The notes: a model not told the origin generated them from the letters alone. DNA of 64,000 nt from Galerina marginata (GCA_023014335.1 JAECYW010000035.1:1-64000), one strand, 5' to 3'; numbered from the stretch's first letter, positions 46,049-58,767 are shown. Numbers and translations are program-made.

Positions 46049-48756
46049 GTGCGCTAGCCGAAGGTGACCCACTGTACACAAGCTGGATAGACCTGTTTTG
46101 CGATGATGTGTCTGGAAATCGGTCTAAAAATTGGAACAAACACTGGAATACATACATGAATCACAGAAATCTACCTCGAAAACTTCTTCAACAAGAATTT
46201 CACACGCATTTTGTGTCATCCTCGCCCGTCGCTAGCATCCCAGAGCAGTTCCATGGTATCAAACAGGCTATTGAGTATGTAAACGTCTTCAAAGTTTTTG
46301 GTCGATAACTTAATGTTTACTAGATCGACACATAAGGAGCCTGTAAAGGTCCGTCATGGTTCGTCAGGAGCCCAGATGCGCTTCAAGATCTACGTCAACA
46401 GTGGCCCAGGCGATAACCCAGTACAGAGCGAGATCTGTGGTCACATTGGTGGTAATGGAAACTATCCGTGTCGAAAATGTCATGCTGGTGGGCCGAAGGA
46501 GTTCAAGGAGACCGATGCTGGGTATCATAGCCTTTTTCAGGTTGGTCATTATTGATTATTTTTGATAGTCTTACCAAATTCCACTATTTAGCCCTCTACT
46601 CTTCGTTCCGGCAGGGAAACTCTCGCAGGCGTCGAGTCTCAGGTCAAATTGGCATGCCTGGGTGTTGCACAGAGCGTGCAAACCCAGCAGACCAACAGTG
46701 GCGTCAAAGACGCTTACACTCAACACTGGATCGATTTTCTCATCGCACGAGCACGCACATTGAAAAAGGAACACCCAGAGCGCACTGTGGCTGACATTGA
46801 GAAGGAGCTGTTGAACTGGGTAGAAGAACATAAAACGGAGATATATAACCCTTTTCTAACACTAGAAGGCGCGATCTTTTCCATCTAAGGTGTTGAATTT
46901 GAACTAAATCACCTCCTTTTCATAGGATTTGATCCGGCCATTGATACACCAGTGGAGATTCTGCACACGATCCTTCTAGGCATCGTTAAATATCTCTGGC
47001 ATGGCTCACATACCACATGGAATGCCAAGCAAAAAGAAACTTATTCAGTTCGTCTGCAGTCAACCAACATATCTGGCCTTTCAGTCCACGCCATCCGGGC
47101 TAACTACATAATGCAATATGCTAACTCGTTGATTGGACGACAATTGAAAACTATCGCTCAAGTCAATGTCTTCCATGTTTACGACCTTGTAGACTCTACC
47201 CAATTCCTTCTCACTAAGGCAGTAGGAGAGCTTTCAGCACTCCTGTGGGTTCCAGAAATCAGAAATATGGACGAATATTTGGTGCGTACTGTCACCCTCT
47301 GTTATCCACATTTTCTTAATCAAAATTTCTAGGCTGATGTTGAATTAGCCGCGGCAAATGTCCTTGATTTATTTGCTTTGGTCGAACCATCTAAGATGAC
47401 AGCTAAGATCAAGCTCCACCTTCTTGCGCACTTAAAAGCTGACATCCTTCGGTTTGGTCCTCTCCTTGGTGTTGCGACCGAATCGTTTGAATGTTTTAAT
47501 GCAATTTTCCGATACTGCTCAATCTACTCGAATCATCTGACCCCAAGTCGAGATATAGCTTTCCAGTTGGCTAGTCAGGAAGGATTGAAACACCGTTTGA
47601 CCGGCGGTTGGTGGAAATCTGCAAACGGGGAATGGGAACAACCAGGGCCTTCTGTTCGCAACTTCATTCATGCCAATCCGACACTCCAAGCTCTGGTAGG
47701 TTGGACCACCACGGAGCCCCTCGTCAACGGTCGGTTTAAGAACTATTCGGATATTTCTGCACTAATTGGAAATAGGCTCCTTTACCCTCGAACCGCTTAA
47801 ACGCGATGGAAATAAGAGGATCTCGACTCGAAAGTTTTTTCCCTGGCATCTGACAGAAGGAGCCAAGGCGGTTAACTCGTCAGAAGATGCCCAATCAGAA
47901 TGGACACACTGCCGGTACACTGTGGCGCGTTCTGGAGACAAATGCCAAACAGGATCATGGATCTTTGCAAGATCACCTCTAGATGTCAGTCCCACATTGC
48001 TACAGGGAGTTTAAAACTGATTCCGCAAGTGAAGCCAAGAGAGCTGGTAACAGGCCGTATCGTTGAAATTTTGGCAAATTTCAAAGGTGATCGCGCAGTT
48101 GTAGTACTTGACACCTTTCAAGTTATTTTATCTTCTCGACATCACATATTTGGGATGCCAATGTTGGCCCGACGTCATGACGAAACAACCTACATTGCGA
48201 TCCCTTCGACAGTCTGTCCTTCTGTTTGTTCCACCGTATCCAATCGCTTACAAGATGCTAGGGCATAGATTTTCTGTATAACGTACAGCATGATTGCCCA
48301 CTCGCCAAATGCACAGCATCAGGCAAGCAGGTTTTGATGCAGGAGCGCGTTGAATCGGGTCTGTTCAAGACCTACATTGAGCACAACCCGATTGAGCGTT
48401 TCGTCATCAACACTCATGCGTTTCACAATGCGCATCTGCTCCGAGCGACACTACCTCGCTCTATCGTCTCACCAGTTTGTCTTCAGGAAGATCGGTGTTT
48501 ACTGCATGCGCAATGTGCAGGAACCTTCCGAGTTGCAAAAGCCAGTCGAGCAGCAGCAAAAGCCCAAGCAGCAGCCCAAGCCCAAGCAGCAGTCCAAGCC
48601 CAAGCAACAGCCCAAGCCCAAGCAGAACAGATGGGAGACACCATAACTACCGCAGCAGCGGAAGCAGGATTAAGACCCAACAAACGCAAGAGGCCAACAA
48701 TGGAAGAGACGGAGGGCATGCCGGAGGCGCGGGGAGGGGCGGAAGCCATGGCATAG
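46049..48756 (+). pseudogene. 3' part of the interrupted multicopy agaricomycete gene
   Basis: It continues the frame broken at 40434: [40 protein letters not shown], then after short introns CGHIGGNGNYPCRKC (CxxC pair), [75 protein letters not shown] and FECFNAIFRYCSIYSNHLTPSRDI. The C-terminus has an Ala/Gln repeat (about 48540-48630) and a basic NKRKRP end, stop near 48756. Exons are clean apart from the insertion, so the gene was intact until recently. Function is unknown. Transcription could still produce a truncated 3' product if a promoter lies in the right arm. Confidence 0.72.
48540..48630 (+). repeat. Coding Ala/Gln microrepeat
   Basis: Imperfect AGCAGC/CAAGCCCAAGCAGC hexamer-to-dodecamer repeats encode a KAQAAAQAQAAVQAQ-type run in the frame of the interrupted gene. 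Other frames are also open through it and read as Lys/Pro or Ser/Pro runs. Confidence 0.75.
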
Positions 48757-49000
48757 AACAATCTATAATAGGCCTAGTATATTGTCAATGAATGGACTCA
48801 GCAACCAGCAAATATTATGTGCAAGATATCTTAAATTGTTGTTGAAAAAGGTGGCGCAAACGGACAAGTTATAATCAGGAATCAGGACAAGTACAAAAAT
48901 CTGACTCGAGCATATATGACTCGAGCCGAACCCCCTTATATTATGCAGCATATACAGACTGTTCTCCCTCTTCGTCCCACTAAGATATCCTCGGTCAGAC

Positions 49001-49824
49001 ATGCCTGTCGGACGCTCGTTCAGTCTTTGCGGCAGTGACTTTTACCCGCTCATTGATATTTGCACCAAGACGATGACCTACGACGAAAAAGTCGCGTATC
49101 GTGCAGAGCATCACATCCCCAACACCATCGACAAGTGGATTGCAAACGGGAAGACGCGCACCAAGGCACCCACACCAGATCCACACAAACGTGGCCCGTC
49201 TCTGAATCAGTTGCTGCGGCAGGATGACGTCGAGTGTATCTTGAATGTTATATGCAAAGAGGTAGGTAATAGGACTTGCCTGGGTGTTGCTAACCTCAAT
49301 TATTTGTTAGGGACTCCTTGAAGGTGACATTCATAACCCGGACGAATTCACATTGACACTCCACGTTCGCATCCCTCCAACCACTAGTTTCTTAATGCAC
49401 TACTGGCAAAGTCCCACTGTCGTCATTGACCAATACACGGCTGACTCTGGTGACAAACTCTCACCGGAATGGCTTGAAAATATGCAAACAGAACGCCGGT
49501 TCTGGCAGAGTCGCACTCTCATGTTGGAGATGATGCTCTACTTTGCCCGAAATATCCCCCAAAATTCCAGGGTATCAAAGAGAGTCAATTCCTGGTGCAG
49601 CGCTATGTCGGTGAGTAACATCTTCTGAGCAAGAAATGTAAGCACTTACGAGACATTTGAAGATAACTACAACCAGTTTGTTACTTGACACCGGTCGTCG
49701 GCTTCCCATCTTAGCCCGCAACACGCGTCGCCACAAGCCACGGGCGTCGTGTCTGTCTCGCGAAGAGTCGCAGAAGCTGAGAAAATCTGTTAATGAAGGA
49801 TCGCCATCGCGGAGAAGGATGTAG
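49001..49824 (+). CDS. Hypothetical protein (about 237 aa)
   Basis: Three exons: 49001 to about 49260, about 49312-49609 and about 49663-49824. It starts MPVGRSFSLCGSDFYPLIDI. The middle exon gives GLLEGDIHNPDEFTLTLHVR, a beta-strand-like start, then EWLENMQTERRFWQSRTLML; the last exon is Arg/Ser-rich and ends PSRRRM-stop. Splice signals are normal (GTAGGT..TTAG and GTGAGT..GAAG) and keep frame. I do not recognise the family. It lies between a transposon-like gene and repeats, so it may itself be part of a mobile or multicopy family. Confidence 0.55.
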
Positions 49825-51574
49825 GACTCTTATCGTACCTCTGTGACTGCCATTGCAATCAATTTGTGGAACGTATCGATGCCAAATCAAAGCCCACCAA
49901 GCGAAGAAATGAGCCAAAATCAAAGCACAAAGAGATATGGAGTTCAGGTCCCGACCAACAAATTCGAGAGTCACATGTGGAATGCAAGAGCCTTTGAGGA
50001 CAGATACGAGGAGGTTCAAGTTGTGACTTGTCTATTCTGGAGCTATATTTAGAAGCGATTATGAGAGGGCGCCAAAAATCGTTGACTCTTGACATCCGCA
50101 ACTCTTAACTCGCCAGAAATGTGTTCAATAACGACCCTCCCGATCTGCCCCCACGGCCTTCCTCGCGCTTATTCCTTCAGTTCCCTCTGCCCTCCCTGTC
50201 TCTCCCGAAATGAATACAACACAAATCCATGCCTATTCTACTTTCAATTAAATCTCGTTCTTTCCGCCACAAATCTAACTCTCTGCTTCAAACACAACCC
50301 CGGCTCATCGGCTTTTCCTTCAAGATTTACATGTACTCCATTGCACGTCAATCGCCTGGTTTTCCACAAGCTCAAGTTCTCCCTCGATCCCCATATCTAA
50401 ATACCGCCCACACACATGTACCATCACCGCTTCCCACTCATACGATCTCGCGACCTTAATCGAACCCACTTGCCTCTACACACTCCAAATGCCTAAAGCC
50501 CAATGGATTTACCTTCGCGCGACCCTACAAAGCACAAATTTGCTGCTTGTCGAATTGGTCAGTATCTGTATTATTCCAGTGTCCGTTCATGAATCTTACT
50601 ACCCGATTGACGCTTGTCGGTAGACTGGCCCCTGCAGGTTGACAGACCACGGCCATTCGTTCGCTCTCAGCGTGCTCAGACCTCTTCCCAACTGTCGAAG
50701 TGGAGAAGTTGGTAATTACGGTCATCAGGTCGGGGTGGTGCACGTCTGTCGGCGCGGCTGCCCCCGTTCATCTCGAGCAGCTGTGAACTGCGTCGAGGCC
50801 CTTGCCGCTAGTTCTTCATCACCGGCTGTCTGATCAGAACGGTGCGCAATATCAGTACCGGGATACCTCGACACGCACGACGGACCACACACCGTGTTGC
50901 TCACATGCCCCGCACTTCTCGGACATGCTCCGTCGTCGAGCATTGGCCATCCCCGCGTCCGCCCTTTCCCACTTCCTTTTTGCATGCCACGCACAAGCAA
51001 CATTTCGGTGTCGTCTGTGCCTGGGTGGCCGAGCCGAGTATTCCGCCTGGTATGCTGGGGACCAGAAACTTCCGGGGTGAGGGGGGGGGGTTTGAGACAA
51101 GCCGAGGTGGGCTGTTTCGTGGTATACCCCCTCGCCTAGCGTGGGCGTGAGTCTGGCCCGCGTGCCTACACCGTGTTTGGCGCCATCAAGCGCGTACTGG
51201 AGAGGTGGTCCTGGTTAGAATCCCATTCAAAGAACATAAGTATTCTTCATATATCAACTTGCCTTTGTTCCTATGGTAAAATGAAATTGAGATTCTGTTC
51301 TGAAAGAAGGAGTGATTGGGCATCAAGAAAAGGAAACACTGAAGCAAGAACAATGCACTGTATAAAGAAGTGGTTCTCAAACATGAGTTTAGTTCCCAGT
51401 TACTCTATCGTTATTCCTATTGATTGGCTCGAAGTTTTGTTGAAAATATCACTGAATAATAAGTCTTGTACGTGACTTTAGTCTTACTTGATTGAACAGA
51501 TTGTGGAAAAATGCGATTTATATGGTCAGGTAGAGCAATACGGCTACGAATACATGGCTGTTTCAAAAATTCAT
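49825..51574. other. Gene-free interval
   Basis: No supported gene in 1.7 kb. Open frames overlap on both strands and lack splice structure. A G-run of ten (about 51083-51092) is the only notable simple repeat. Confidence 0.45.
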
Positions 51575-52685
51575 TTACTTTGTAAAAAAAACTTCAAGTT
51601 GATGCCCAATAATTGCGATATCCATCGGCGTAGCTCGTGGGCCACCTTCTGACTCTGTTAGCATGCTGTTCAAAGTAATATACTTTGTAGATGCTGGCAT
51701 ATCGGACAAGGATCTGAGATATTCCAGATCCGAACATCCAAATTTCAAGAATTTGTGAAGGAAACGATCCATCGGAGGAGTGCAGGCTGACAAGAATTCG
51801 TAAACAGGAGTAATTGATGGTAACGGTTTCCCAAATTGAACCTGAGGCTCTAAGGAAAGTGGAGGGCCTGAGTCCTTGAGGATTGGAGCTTTCTTAGTAG
51901 AATTCGCTGCAGCAGCAGTCTGTTGTTTGAAACCTTCATTAGCACAAGACAAGACTGAGTTCAGTAAGACTGACCGATTTATGAGGTTCAACCCGTGTCT
52001 TCCTGGCAGAAACTTTCCTTTCAAGATGTTTCTTTTTTGCTGCAGCTGCAGCCGCACATTGCTTGAAATCTTCGTCAGCATGAGACCAGACTGACTACAG
52101 AAGGACTCACCAATTTACGGGCTTCAATTCGCTTCTTCACAGTGAGGTTGCCGCGACATGTATGATGATATAATTTGATAAACTGAATCGCAAAAAAGGA
52201 CGCTTTTTTCCCCGCTTCCCCACCGAACAGTGTAGGATAGCTTTGTTTAAGCTATAACACAATTCCTTCAGGAATTTGACCTCGAATCTAGGAGTGATTG
52301 TCCTGACCTCATTTTGAATCCGAGCCAATGCATCTAGTTGTTTTGACGGTACACTTTTGAGATCAAGATGCTGCCTGCAAAAGGCCTCAAGAGACGTCTA
52401 ATTGATCCTATATGTTAGATTTCAAGGTCAAAGGGCACCAAGTTGTCATACGAGCCTTGACACCCTGAGCCGTTGTCGGGTCACTGTCTAGACCAAGCAC
52501 ACCTAGCAGTTGAGTAAGCTAGATAAATCAATCAGCGATGTTAGTTTGAACTAAGCCCAGAGGTATAAATTTGACTAACGGCAGGTTTGTTATGTTTATA
52601 TCCGAAATCCTTGGGTGCTACAAGGAAACAGAAAATATTAGATGGGTCGATATCAGTGAGTAAAGGACAACCATACCGACGGACA
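51575..52685 (-). CDS. Hypothetical protein with SAM-like C-terminal helical domain
   Basis: The likely start is a 10-nt exon (ATGTCCGTCG, ATG at 52685), then short exons encoding APKDFGYKHNKPA, LTQLLGVLGLDSDPTTAQGV, TSLEAFCRQHLDLKSVPSKQ and LARIQNEVRTITPRFEVKFL. The last exon (to 51575) has a disordered linker followed by PVYEFLSACTPPMDRFLHKF and GCSDLEYLRSL, whose helix pattern resembles SAM-like domains in mushroom hypothetical proteins I recall. One intron after GVK appears to need a non-canonical GC donor (AAG|GCTCGT), so either that donor is real or the gene has a defect there. Partner and role are unknown. Confidence 0.5.
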
Positions 52686-52766
52686 TAGTTTCAATGAGCT
52701 CCTAATTGCGATAAATCTCAACTTGTTGAAGGTAAGAGATAACGAGAGATTCGAACGGAATTAAAT

Positions 52767-52895
52767 CCTAAGTCAACAAAGTCACATGATCCGCGCTTAA
52801 TTATGGTTATGAAACCTAAAGGTTCTCTCAAGTCAACAAGACCACATGATCCGTGCTTATGGTTATGAAACTAAGAACTTAAAGGTTCTCTCAGT
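52767..52895. repeat. Two-unit tandem repeat of about 65 bp
   Basis: Both units share AGTCAACAA(A)G.C.ACATGATCCG.GCTTA, ATGGTTATGAAAC and TAAAGGTTCTCTC. They lie 80-210 bp upstream of the proposed start of the minus-strand gene at 52685, so they may be in its promoter. Confidence 0.8.
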
Positions 52896-53540
52896 CCTCC
52901 TTTCGATGCCACGTTCCTTCTATCTATCTGCACGCCAAAGCGTCGTTCAGCTCATCTACAAGTAACCCGTTTTACGCTATCCTTTGGCTTGGCCGTGCTA
53001 CGTCTGAAGTAGAGATCGATTGACCGTGACGGTTGTCGGTAGATCAAGCAGTCATCACATTGTCAAAAATATGGCCACCGCAAGACTTCTGTCTAAGCGA
53101 CTCGACTTGCTGCTCCCCGAAACACCCGGTCTCACGTTTCCGCCCTTGTCGACCGAATCCTCCTCTTGCGATTCCACGATTTGCAGGTCAGCTTTTGAAG
53201 ATGACATGTAAGTCATCTGAACGTCGTCGCAAGTCGTATGCATGGCTGACAGGCATGCAGATAGCGAGCGCGGGGGGTGCGGTGGAAAGGCTGGTGATGG
53301 GGTTGGTGGGCAGGCAAGGTAAGTGCTCCCGGCGCGAGCTCCAAATCCGATGCCAAATCTGACCAAGTTCTCGTTGGCGTGCACAGATGGGGTGCGGCTT
53401 GAACCATGGTCCACGGCGCACGGTTCCCGAAACACCCAGCCTCACGTACTCGCCCTCGTCAACCGAATCCTTCTTCGGCAAAGGCCCCATCAATATGGCA
53501 CCTGTCGAAGTCGACAATACACTGGGTGCACCGCATCATA
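52896..53540. other. Non-coding stretch with a duplicated 50-bp block
   Basis: The block CCCGAAACACCC.G.CTCACGT, CGCCCT.GTC.ACCGAATCCT occurs at 53117-53166 and again at 53428-53477. Open frames on both strands exist but none is convincing as a gene. Confidence 0.55.
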
Positions 53541-53855
53541 TTCGAGGTCAGAATATGGTCAGAATATGGTTTGATTCGCCGGTCTATTCTTACCATATTT
53601 GCCACTGGAATATGGTAACAATAGGGTACCATATTCTGAGCATATTCTGACAATCTTAAGCCACCCGAATATGATACCGAGATATGGTAAAAATATGATG
53701 GATAGACAAAGAATATGGGTATATTTCGGAGAATTTATGTACAGTACTTTTGTCCTAAATATGGGCCTACAATATTCTCTATAGATTTGAACAAAGAAAA
53801 TAGAAAGAATACACCGGTAAATCTTACCATTTTTGTCGAATATTCGGACCCCGAA
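53541..53855. mobile_element. 315-bp MITE with TA target duplication
   Basis: The left end TTCGAGGTCAGAATAT and the reverse complement of the right end TTCGGGGTCCGAATAT match at 14 of 16 bases, and both flanks carry TA (53539-53540 and 53856-53857). The interior is AT-rich with repeated GAATATGG/CCATATT words. Size, TA duplication and lack of coding fit a Tc1/mariner-type MITE. Confidence 0.75.
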
Positions 53856-53857
53856 TA

Positions 53858-54264
53858 TTGTGTCGTGCAGGCAGTGATAACTTTCCTCCCGAAGATAATC
53901 CGATCTAGATGAGGATGCGGTCGCGGTACGAAGAATTGCGAGGCGGAGGGCTTCCTGCAAGGGTTTTGGCAAGGTGCTAGCCTTGAAACAATGGCGGGAA
54001 GGTAGGTGTTCCTCAGCGGATGCTCCGAAGTTGATTGCGAGCTTTGATTAGACGACGAGAAATAGTCGAGCAGCCATGGCTGTCATATGAAGCCATTAGA
54101 ATGGACAGTTGTCCAATAAGCCTCATGCATCAGAAAGGACAGTTGTCCCTTGGACAACTGTCCATCCTAGGTACGTAAACAGTATATATAGTACGTTATT
54201 GACAGTTTGAGTGGCCTGATAGATTATTTATACATGCTTGTTTACATGCTTGTTTTCCCAGACA
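53858..54264. other. Non-coding stretch with GGACAGTTGTCC inverted copies
   Basis: GGACAGTTGTCC occurs at 54103-54114 and 54137-54148, and its reverse complement at 54152-54163. The last two form a perfect 12-bp stem with a 3-nt loop. The word is itself nearly palindromic, suggesting a protein-binding site, perhaps an end region of the neighbouring KDZ element. No gene is seen. Confidence 0.6.
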
Positions 54265-54720
54265 TTTTCAGGGTCATCCAAAAAAGGAAAAATTGTTTAA
54301 AAATCCTAAAAAAATCCTAAAAAAATACAGAAAATTCTAAAAAAAATAAATATTGAGAATGGTGGATTCAGGGTCATTTGCTGTAGGAAAAATTGGGAAA
54401 AATTGGCGAAAAATTGAAATAAAATTACCATTGATTCAGGGTCATCTATTTTTGGAAAAATATAAAAAATTGGGGGAAAAATCAGGAAAAAATTGAAATA
54501 AAATTACCATTGATTCAGGGTCATCTATTTTTGGAAAAATATGAAAAATAGAGGGAAAAATCAGGAAAAAATTGAAATAAAATTACCATTGATTCAGGGT
54601 CATCTATTTTTGGAAAAATATGAAAAATAGAGGAAAAAATCAGGAAAAAATTGAAATAAAATTACCATTGATTCAGGGTCATCTATTTTTGGAAAAATAA
54701 GAAAAATCCAGAAAAATGTA
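54265..54720. repeat. Minisatellite of about 80 bp units next to the KDZ gene
   Basis: Six units begin with (A)TTCAGGGTCAT and most contain TATTTTTGGAAAAATA, AATCAGGAAAAAATTGAAATA and AAAATTACCATTG. The central units are nearly identical; the first is diverged. The array ends about 35 bp beyond the KDZ stop codon, where the 3' untranslated or sub-terminal region of the element would lie. Confidence 0.92.
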
Positions 54721-54754
54721 TTAAAAATTAAGCAAAATATCTGAAACTTTTCTA

Positions 54755-57700
54755 TTAGTCAGAGTCATCATTGTTCTCATCCTCCAGTTCACTTTCAGCT
54801 ATATCATCTGCATCTATATCAGCCCTGTTTATATCCTCATCCTCTGCATCCATATCCTCATCCTCTGATAAATCTTCATCTTCATCTTCACTGTTGTTCT
54901 CAATATCTTGATTGCTATCATCTGTGGCCTCGAGTGGTTCCTTCCATATTGCACGGAATGATTCCTGGAGTTGGCGCTGAAGGGAGGCTTGATCAATTGC
55001 ATATGCCTGCAAACCTTCTGTTAGAACCACATCCTGAACCGATCGACTTGCTTGTTTTGATGACCACCACCGAGCCTTCCAATCAAGAAAAGCCAGAACT
55101 CTGCGCATTTCTTCCCGCAAAAGAGCCACTTCCTCTGTAGCACGGTTAGCCCTTGCGCGACTTCTAGCCCATTCGGATCTTAGAATATCAGCATTGTTTT
55201 CAGCAGAGTGAGTGTCGTGAGTGTTGTTATCGACGATCCATATCCAAGAAAGAGTTCGACGTGTGAGTCCAGTACCATCACGTTTGGTACGGTCATTCAA
55301 CAGATTTATTCCATCACCTTGATTTGCATCTCCAGGCATAGACTGAGGAATCATGGAGTCTTCTAAAGTTCCTTTTCGCCCAGTCTTTTCCTTCATCTTC
55401 TTAGGATCCTGGTAGGAACGAATATCAGAATCACTGAGAACTTGAAGAGACTGTTCCCATGAGCCAGGCCCACATAGGTTAAACTTTGCTGCACGAGCTG
55501 CTCGGTAACGCATAGCAAACTTTCTTGCTCTGTCATGGACACGATCGATGATTGAGCGTGACCTTGTACCCTCCCGTTGACCGCGCACATTTTTATTCTT
55601 GAAGAGTACCATCCGCGATTTGAGAAGTAGAACATCCCGAAGACCTGAGAGAGAATCATGACACTGTGCGGTGCGAAGTTTATCCTCCGATAAAGCAAGG
55701 TTGGATATGCAAATTTTGTCACGAACTGAACTCGGCAAACTTGATGGCAGCCAGAGATACTGCTCCTCAGCTTTACTACCGTCAAGTGTGCTTCCTGGCT
55801 TTGTCTTTTCTTCAGTTTCAAGGTATTGCAAAAGACCTGGCATGTAGATGGCTTGAACCTTTCTCCAGCTCTGGATCTTTTGGTACAAAATAGTACGCTG
55901 CTCAGCCAATGAAGCACCATCAGTCTCTGTGATGCCTCGTGCATGGTCTTTTGCAAGCTTTGAAACCCGACGTCTAAATAAGAAAAATGTTTTAAAAATG
56001 CCCAGACATATGTATATTAAATATACATACTGCATGTCCTCAAGATCAAGGCCCATTATCAAAAATGATGAAGGGCTTGTGTCATGAAGAGCCACACCAC
56101 CATCGGCCAGCCAACTTTCTTCATCCTCTGCTAATTCCTTTCGAGCCTGAGCCTGTGTTATATCTGGGAGACTTCATCAAAAGCTTTACTTAAGATAAAA
56201 GAAATTAGATGCCTACATTTGCCTTTAACATGATATGGATTTGCCACTGTCTTTGGAAAGACATCACTCTCCCAGTCCTCACACATTGTTGTCCACTTCG
56301 CCACATCATCAGCATCTAATGATGCAGTAAACCCACGATGAGCCTCAATTTGTTTATTTCGCTCAGGTACAGCTGCTCGGTATCTTCGCATAAGTGTCTT
56401 TCCTTCAAAATACAAATTCAAACTTTGAAGACTCAGAACACTAAAAAAAACTTACCCATCCCAATGTATTTTTCATAGTTCCAAAACGCGAAATTATCAT
56501 CCAGTACATCATGGCGAGATCCCGGACCCATCACCTTTGTTGAATTTGCAACTGGGTTTGTAGCCCCCCAAATACGCTCCGGACATTCTCCGTCTGTATG
56601 TCCAATTCCCTTGCAAAGGTTGCAAGAGAACTGTTCATGGTTCTTCGTTTTCTTGTGGCCAGCGTCGTGGAGTTTGGGAATAACAGGGGTGAAGGACATG
56701 TCATCCTTTGGCTTGATGTGCTCAGGCCAGTGGTCTTCAACACGACGGAAGAAGTTAACAAACCACTTGCAGGCAATATCATAGCTCAGTAGGACCATAA
56801 GAATGTATACAAATCGGAGCACAGAGCCGATGCAATAGTCCATACAGGCGTATCTTCAGGCCCATAGATTAGAACAGGAAATACTCAAAAAAAAACCAAC
56901 TTACTTTTCACCCCTTCGAAGATTTCCAACAGAGCACGGCATGACCATCTCACTCCGTCCGCAGGAAACGCATGCAAGACCGGTGTACCGCAATCCTTTA
57001 TTGAATCTCGTATGTGCCTTCTCAACAGCTTGAAGTCCGCAACCTCCAGAATCCTTCTCCTAAGGAGACGAAAAGAGAAAACAATCAGCAGCGGCGAGGA
57101 AATAAAGATAGGGAAACAAACATCATCATCGCCCGCCCGGCTCTTGACATATTCCTCATAAGGCTCCCGCCGAACCATGTACGCCATACCAATTCCAAGC
57201 CCCGGATCGGTGGAGTAGTTGGAAACGAGTTGATTTTTAAGTCGGAAATTTGCATCAATGCACAAAATTACCGAATATAAAAACCTAGGAAAAAAGGTCA
57301 GAGAGATTCAAATTCTTTTAACGAATACGCACTTTTGGGCATCCGCTGCATCCTTCCAGTCGTTGGGTAGGTTAATGCCGGGATGAGGGCATGATGGGCA
57401 CAAAAGAGCCAACTCCCCCTCCCTCGTAGCCCCCGCGCCTGCGCCGTCGTGTCCACGGCCAGCTCTTTTCAGCATCTTGAGGTGCCGCCATTGATGCCCC
57501 AACCGCATAAGCACCCTATACTTCGATCGTGGAATTTTAATCCCAGTGTTGTTGGTGAGTTTCTCGAGTGCACGGTAGTAGTCGTAAGTCGAACACTTTG
57601 ATGTCAACGCGAGCATGTGCATATGGCGAAGGAGAGCGAAAGTAGCACAGGTCTGAGGGTTTTCTTGGCTCGCGGGGAATAGCCCACGCCGGAGGAGCTG

Positions 57701-58562
57701 GCGGTACTTCGGTACGGAACGGGTGCAGTTACAAAAGTCGACGGCGACTTCATGAAGGCCATTCGTGTGTAGGACGACGAACTGGGTGGGGCATGGTTCG
57801 GGATTAGAGCACTGCATGCTCGTATGGTTGAGTTGAAGTCGCAGTCCCAACTCCTTCAATGACGATTTCACAAAGGAAGTGCCGGTCCATTTCTAAGAGA
57901 ATGGTTGAAAAACAAGAGGTCAAAGATTGGATAAGGAACTTACCTCAACAATGTGCAGTGGCAGAGTTCGGTGTCGCTTTAAACAGCATTCCTTGCACAG
58001 GAGGTTCGGAACGAAACACTCAAGGCATCGGTACTCTGCCGTTCCAGGTTCGTCGACTCGGCGTGCAAGGCAGTCCGGGCAGTCTGCCTCGCCCTCAGTC
58101 CACAGATCCCCCCTCCCATCCCACCGGATCAATTCGTCAAGATAATGGTCGCGATAGCGCTCTTTCCACCACACCATGGGGCGCCGCTAGTGGGAGAAAT
58201 AAGTTTTGCATTATTTTATGAAAGCTAAAACTTACCGCGGCGAGGCTTCGTTTTCGCAGTCGTTTTGGAGGTACCTCGGAAACCTCAGGTTCATTCATGC
58301 ACGGCGCTTCGATTGATTCATCATACCACCCATTGTCCGGATCCAGACCGATTTCCGAGTCTTCGGCGGGAAGCCATGAGCTTTCAGACAGCGCAGGAGT
58401 TTGGCCAGCTTGATATGAGCGGCCAGACTGGAGTCGCAGCCCTCGACCAGTATTGTAGCGCTCTTCCCGAGCAACAACAATGCTTCCAGCATCGGAAGGC
58501 AATTGGACACGATCACGGCGAACTTCAACAGGGCGTCTTCGTTTGGCGGGTTCGTTGGACAT
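54755..58562 (-). CDS. KDZ-family transposase with N-terminal Cys cluster
   Basis: Start MSNEPAKRRRPVEVRRDR (ATG 58562), stop 54755. After a disordered basic N-terminus comes the CxC2-type cysteine cluster: CPDCLARR, YRCLECF and LLCKECCLKRH (about 57950-58110). RNase H-fold catalytic acids appear in order: CIDANFRLKNQ (about 57255), SYDIACKWF (about 56780) and GECPERIWGATNP (about 56565), with the hallmark TKVMGPGSRHDVLDD and FWNYEK following. A long helical C-terminus (55970-54760) has a coiled coil with EWARSRARANRATEE and ends in an Asp/Glu-rich tail. About nine exons, no internal stop. This is the DDE transposase of Kyakuja-Dileera-Zisupton elements. It is divergent from a TET/JBP-like gene, as often described for fungal KDZ elements. 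Element ends were not found. Confidence 0.93.
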
Positions 58563-58767
58563 GTAGATAAGCAGGTATTTGGGAAAAAGAGGCCAGGAAG
58601 AATCTGTATCACGATTCACGGAGGTCGAAAGCTGTACTTAGAGCACGCGACGTAGAACACGCTGGTGAGAAAGCGATCACGTGGTATCAACAAACGTTGA
58701 AACTAACAAGTTCTTCATCTCATTATCTCGACCTACCATTATCTTTCAACAGGGTTTTCTCGCGTTT
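58563..58767. promoter_or_regulatory. Shared divergent promoter of KDZ and TET/JBP-like genes
   Basis: Only 205 bp separate the two start codons, so both promoters must lie here. No clear TATA box was seen. Confidence 0.6.

Noticed and set aside
53117..53477. Coding gene suggested by the duplicated CCCGAAACACCC block
   Set aside because: Open frames exist on both strands in both copies, without splice signals or family resemblance.
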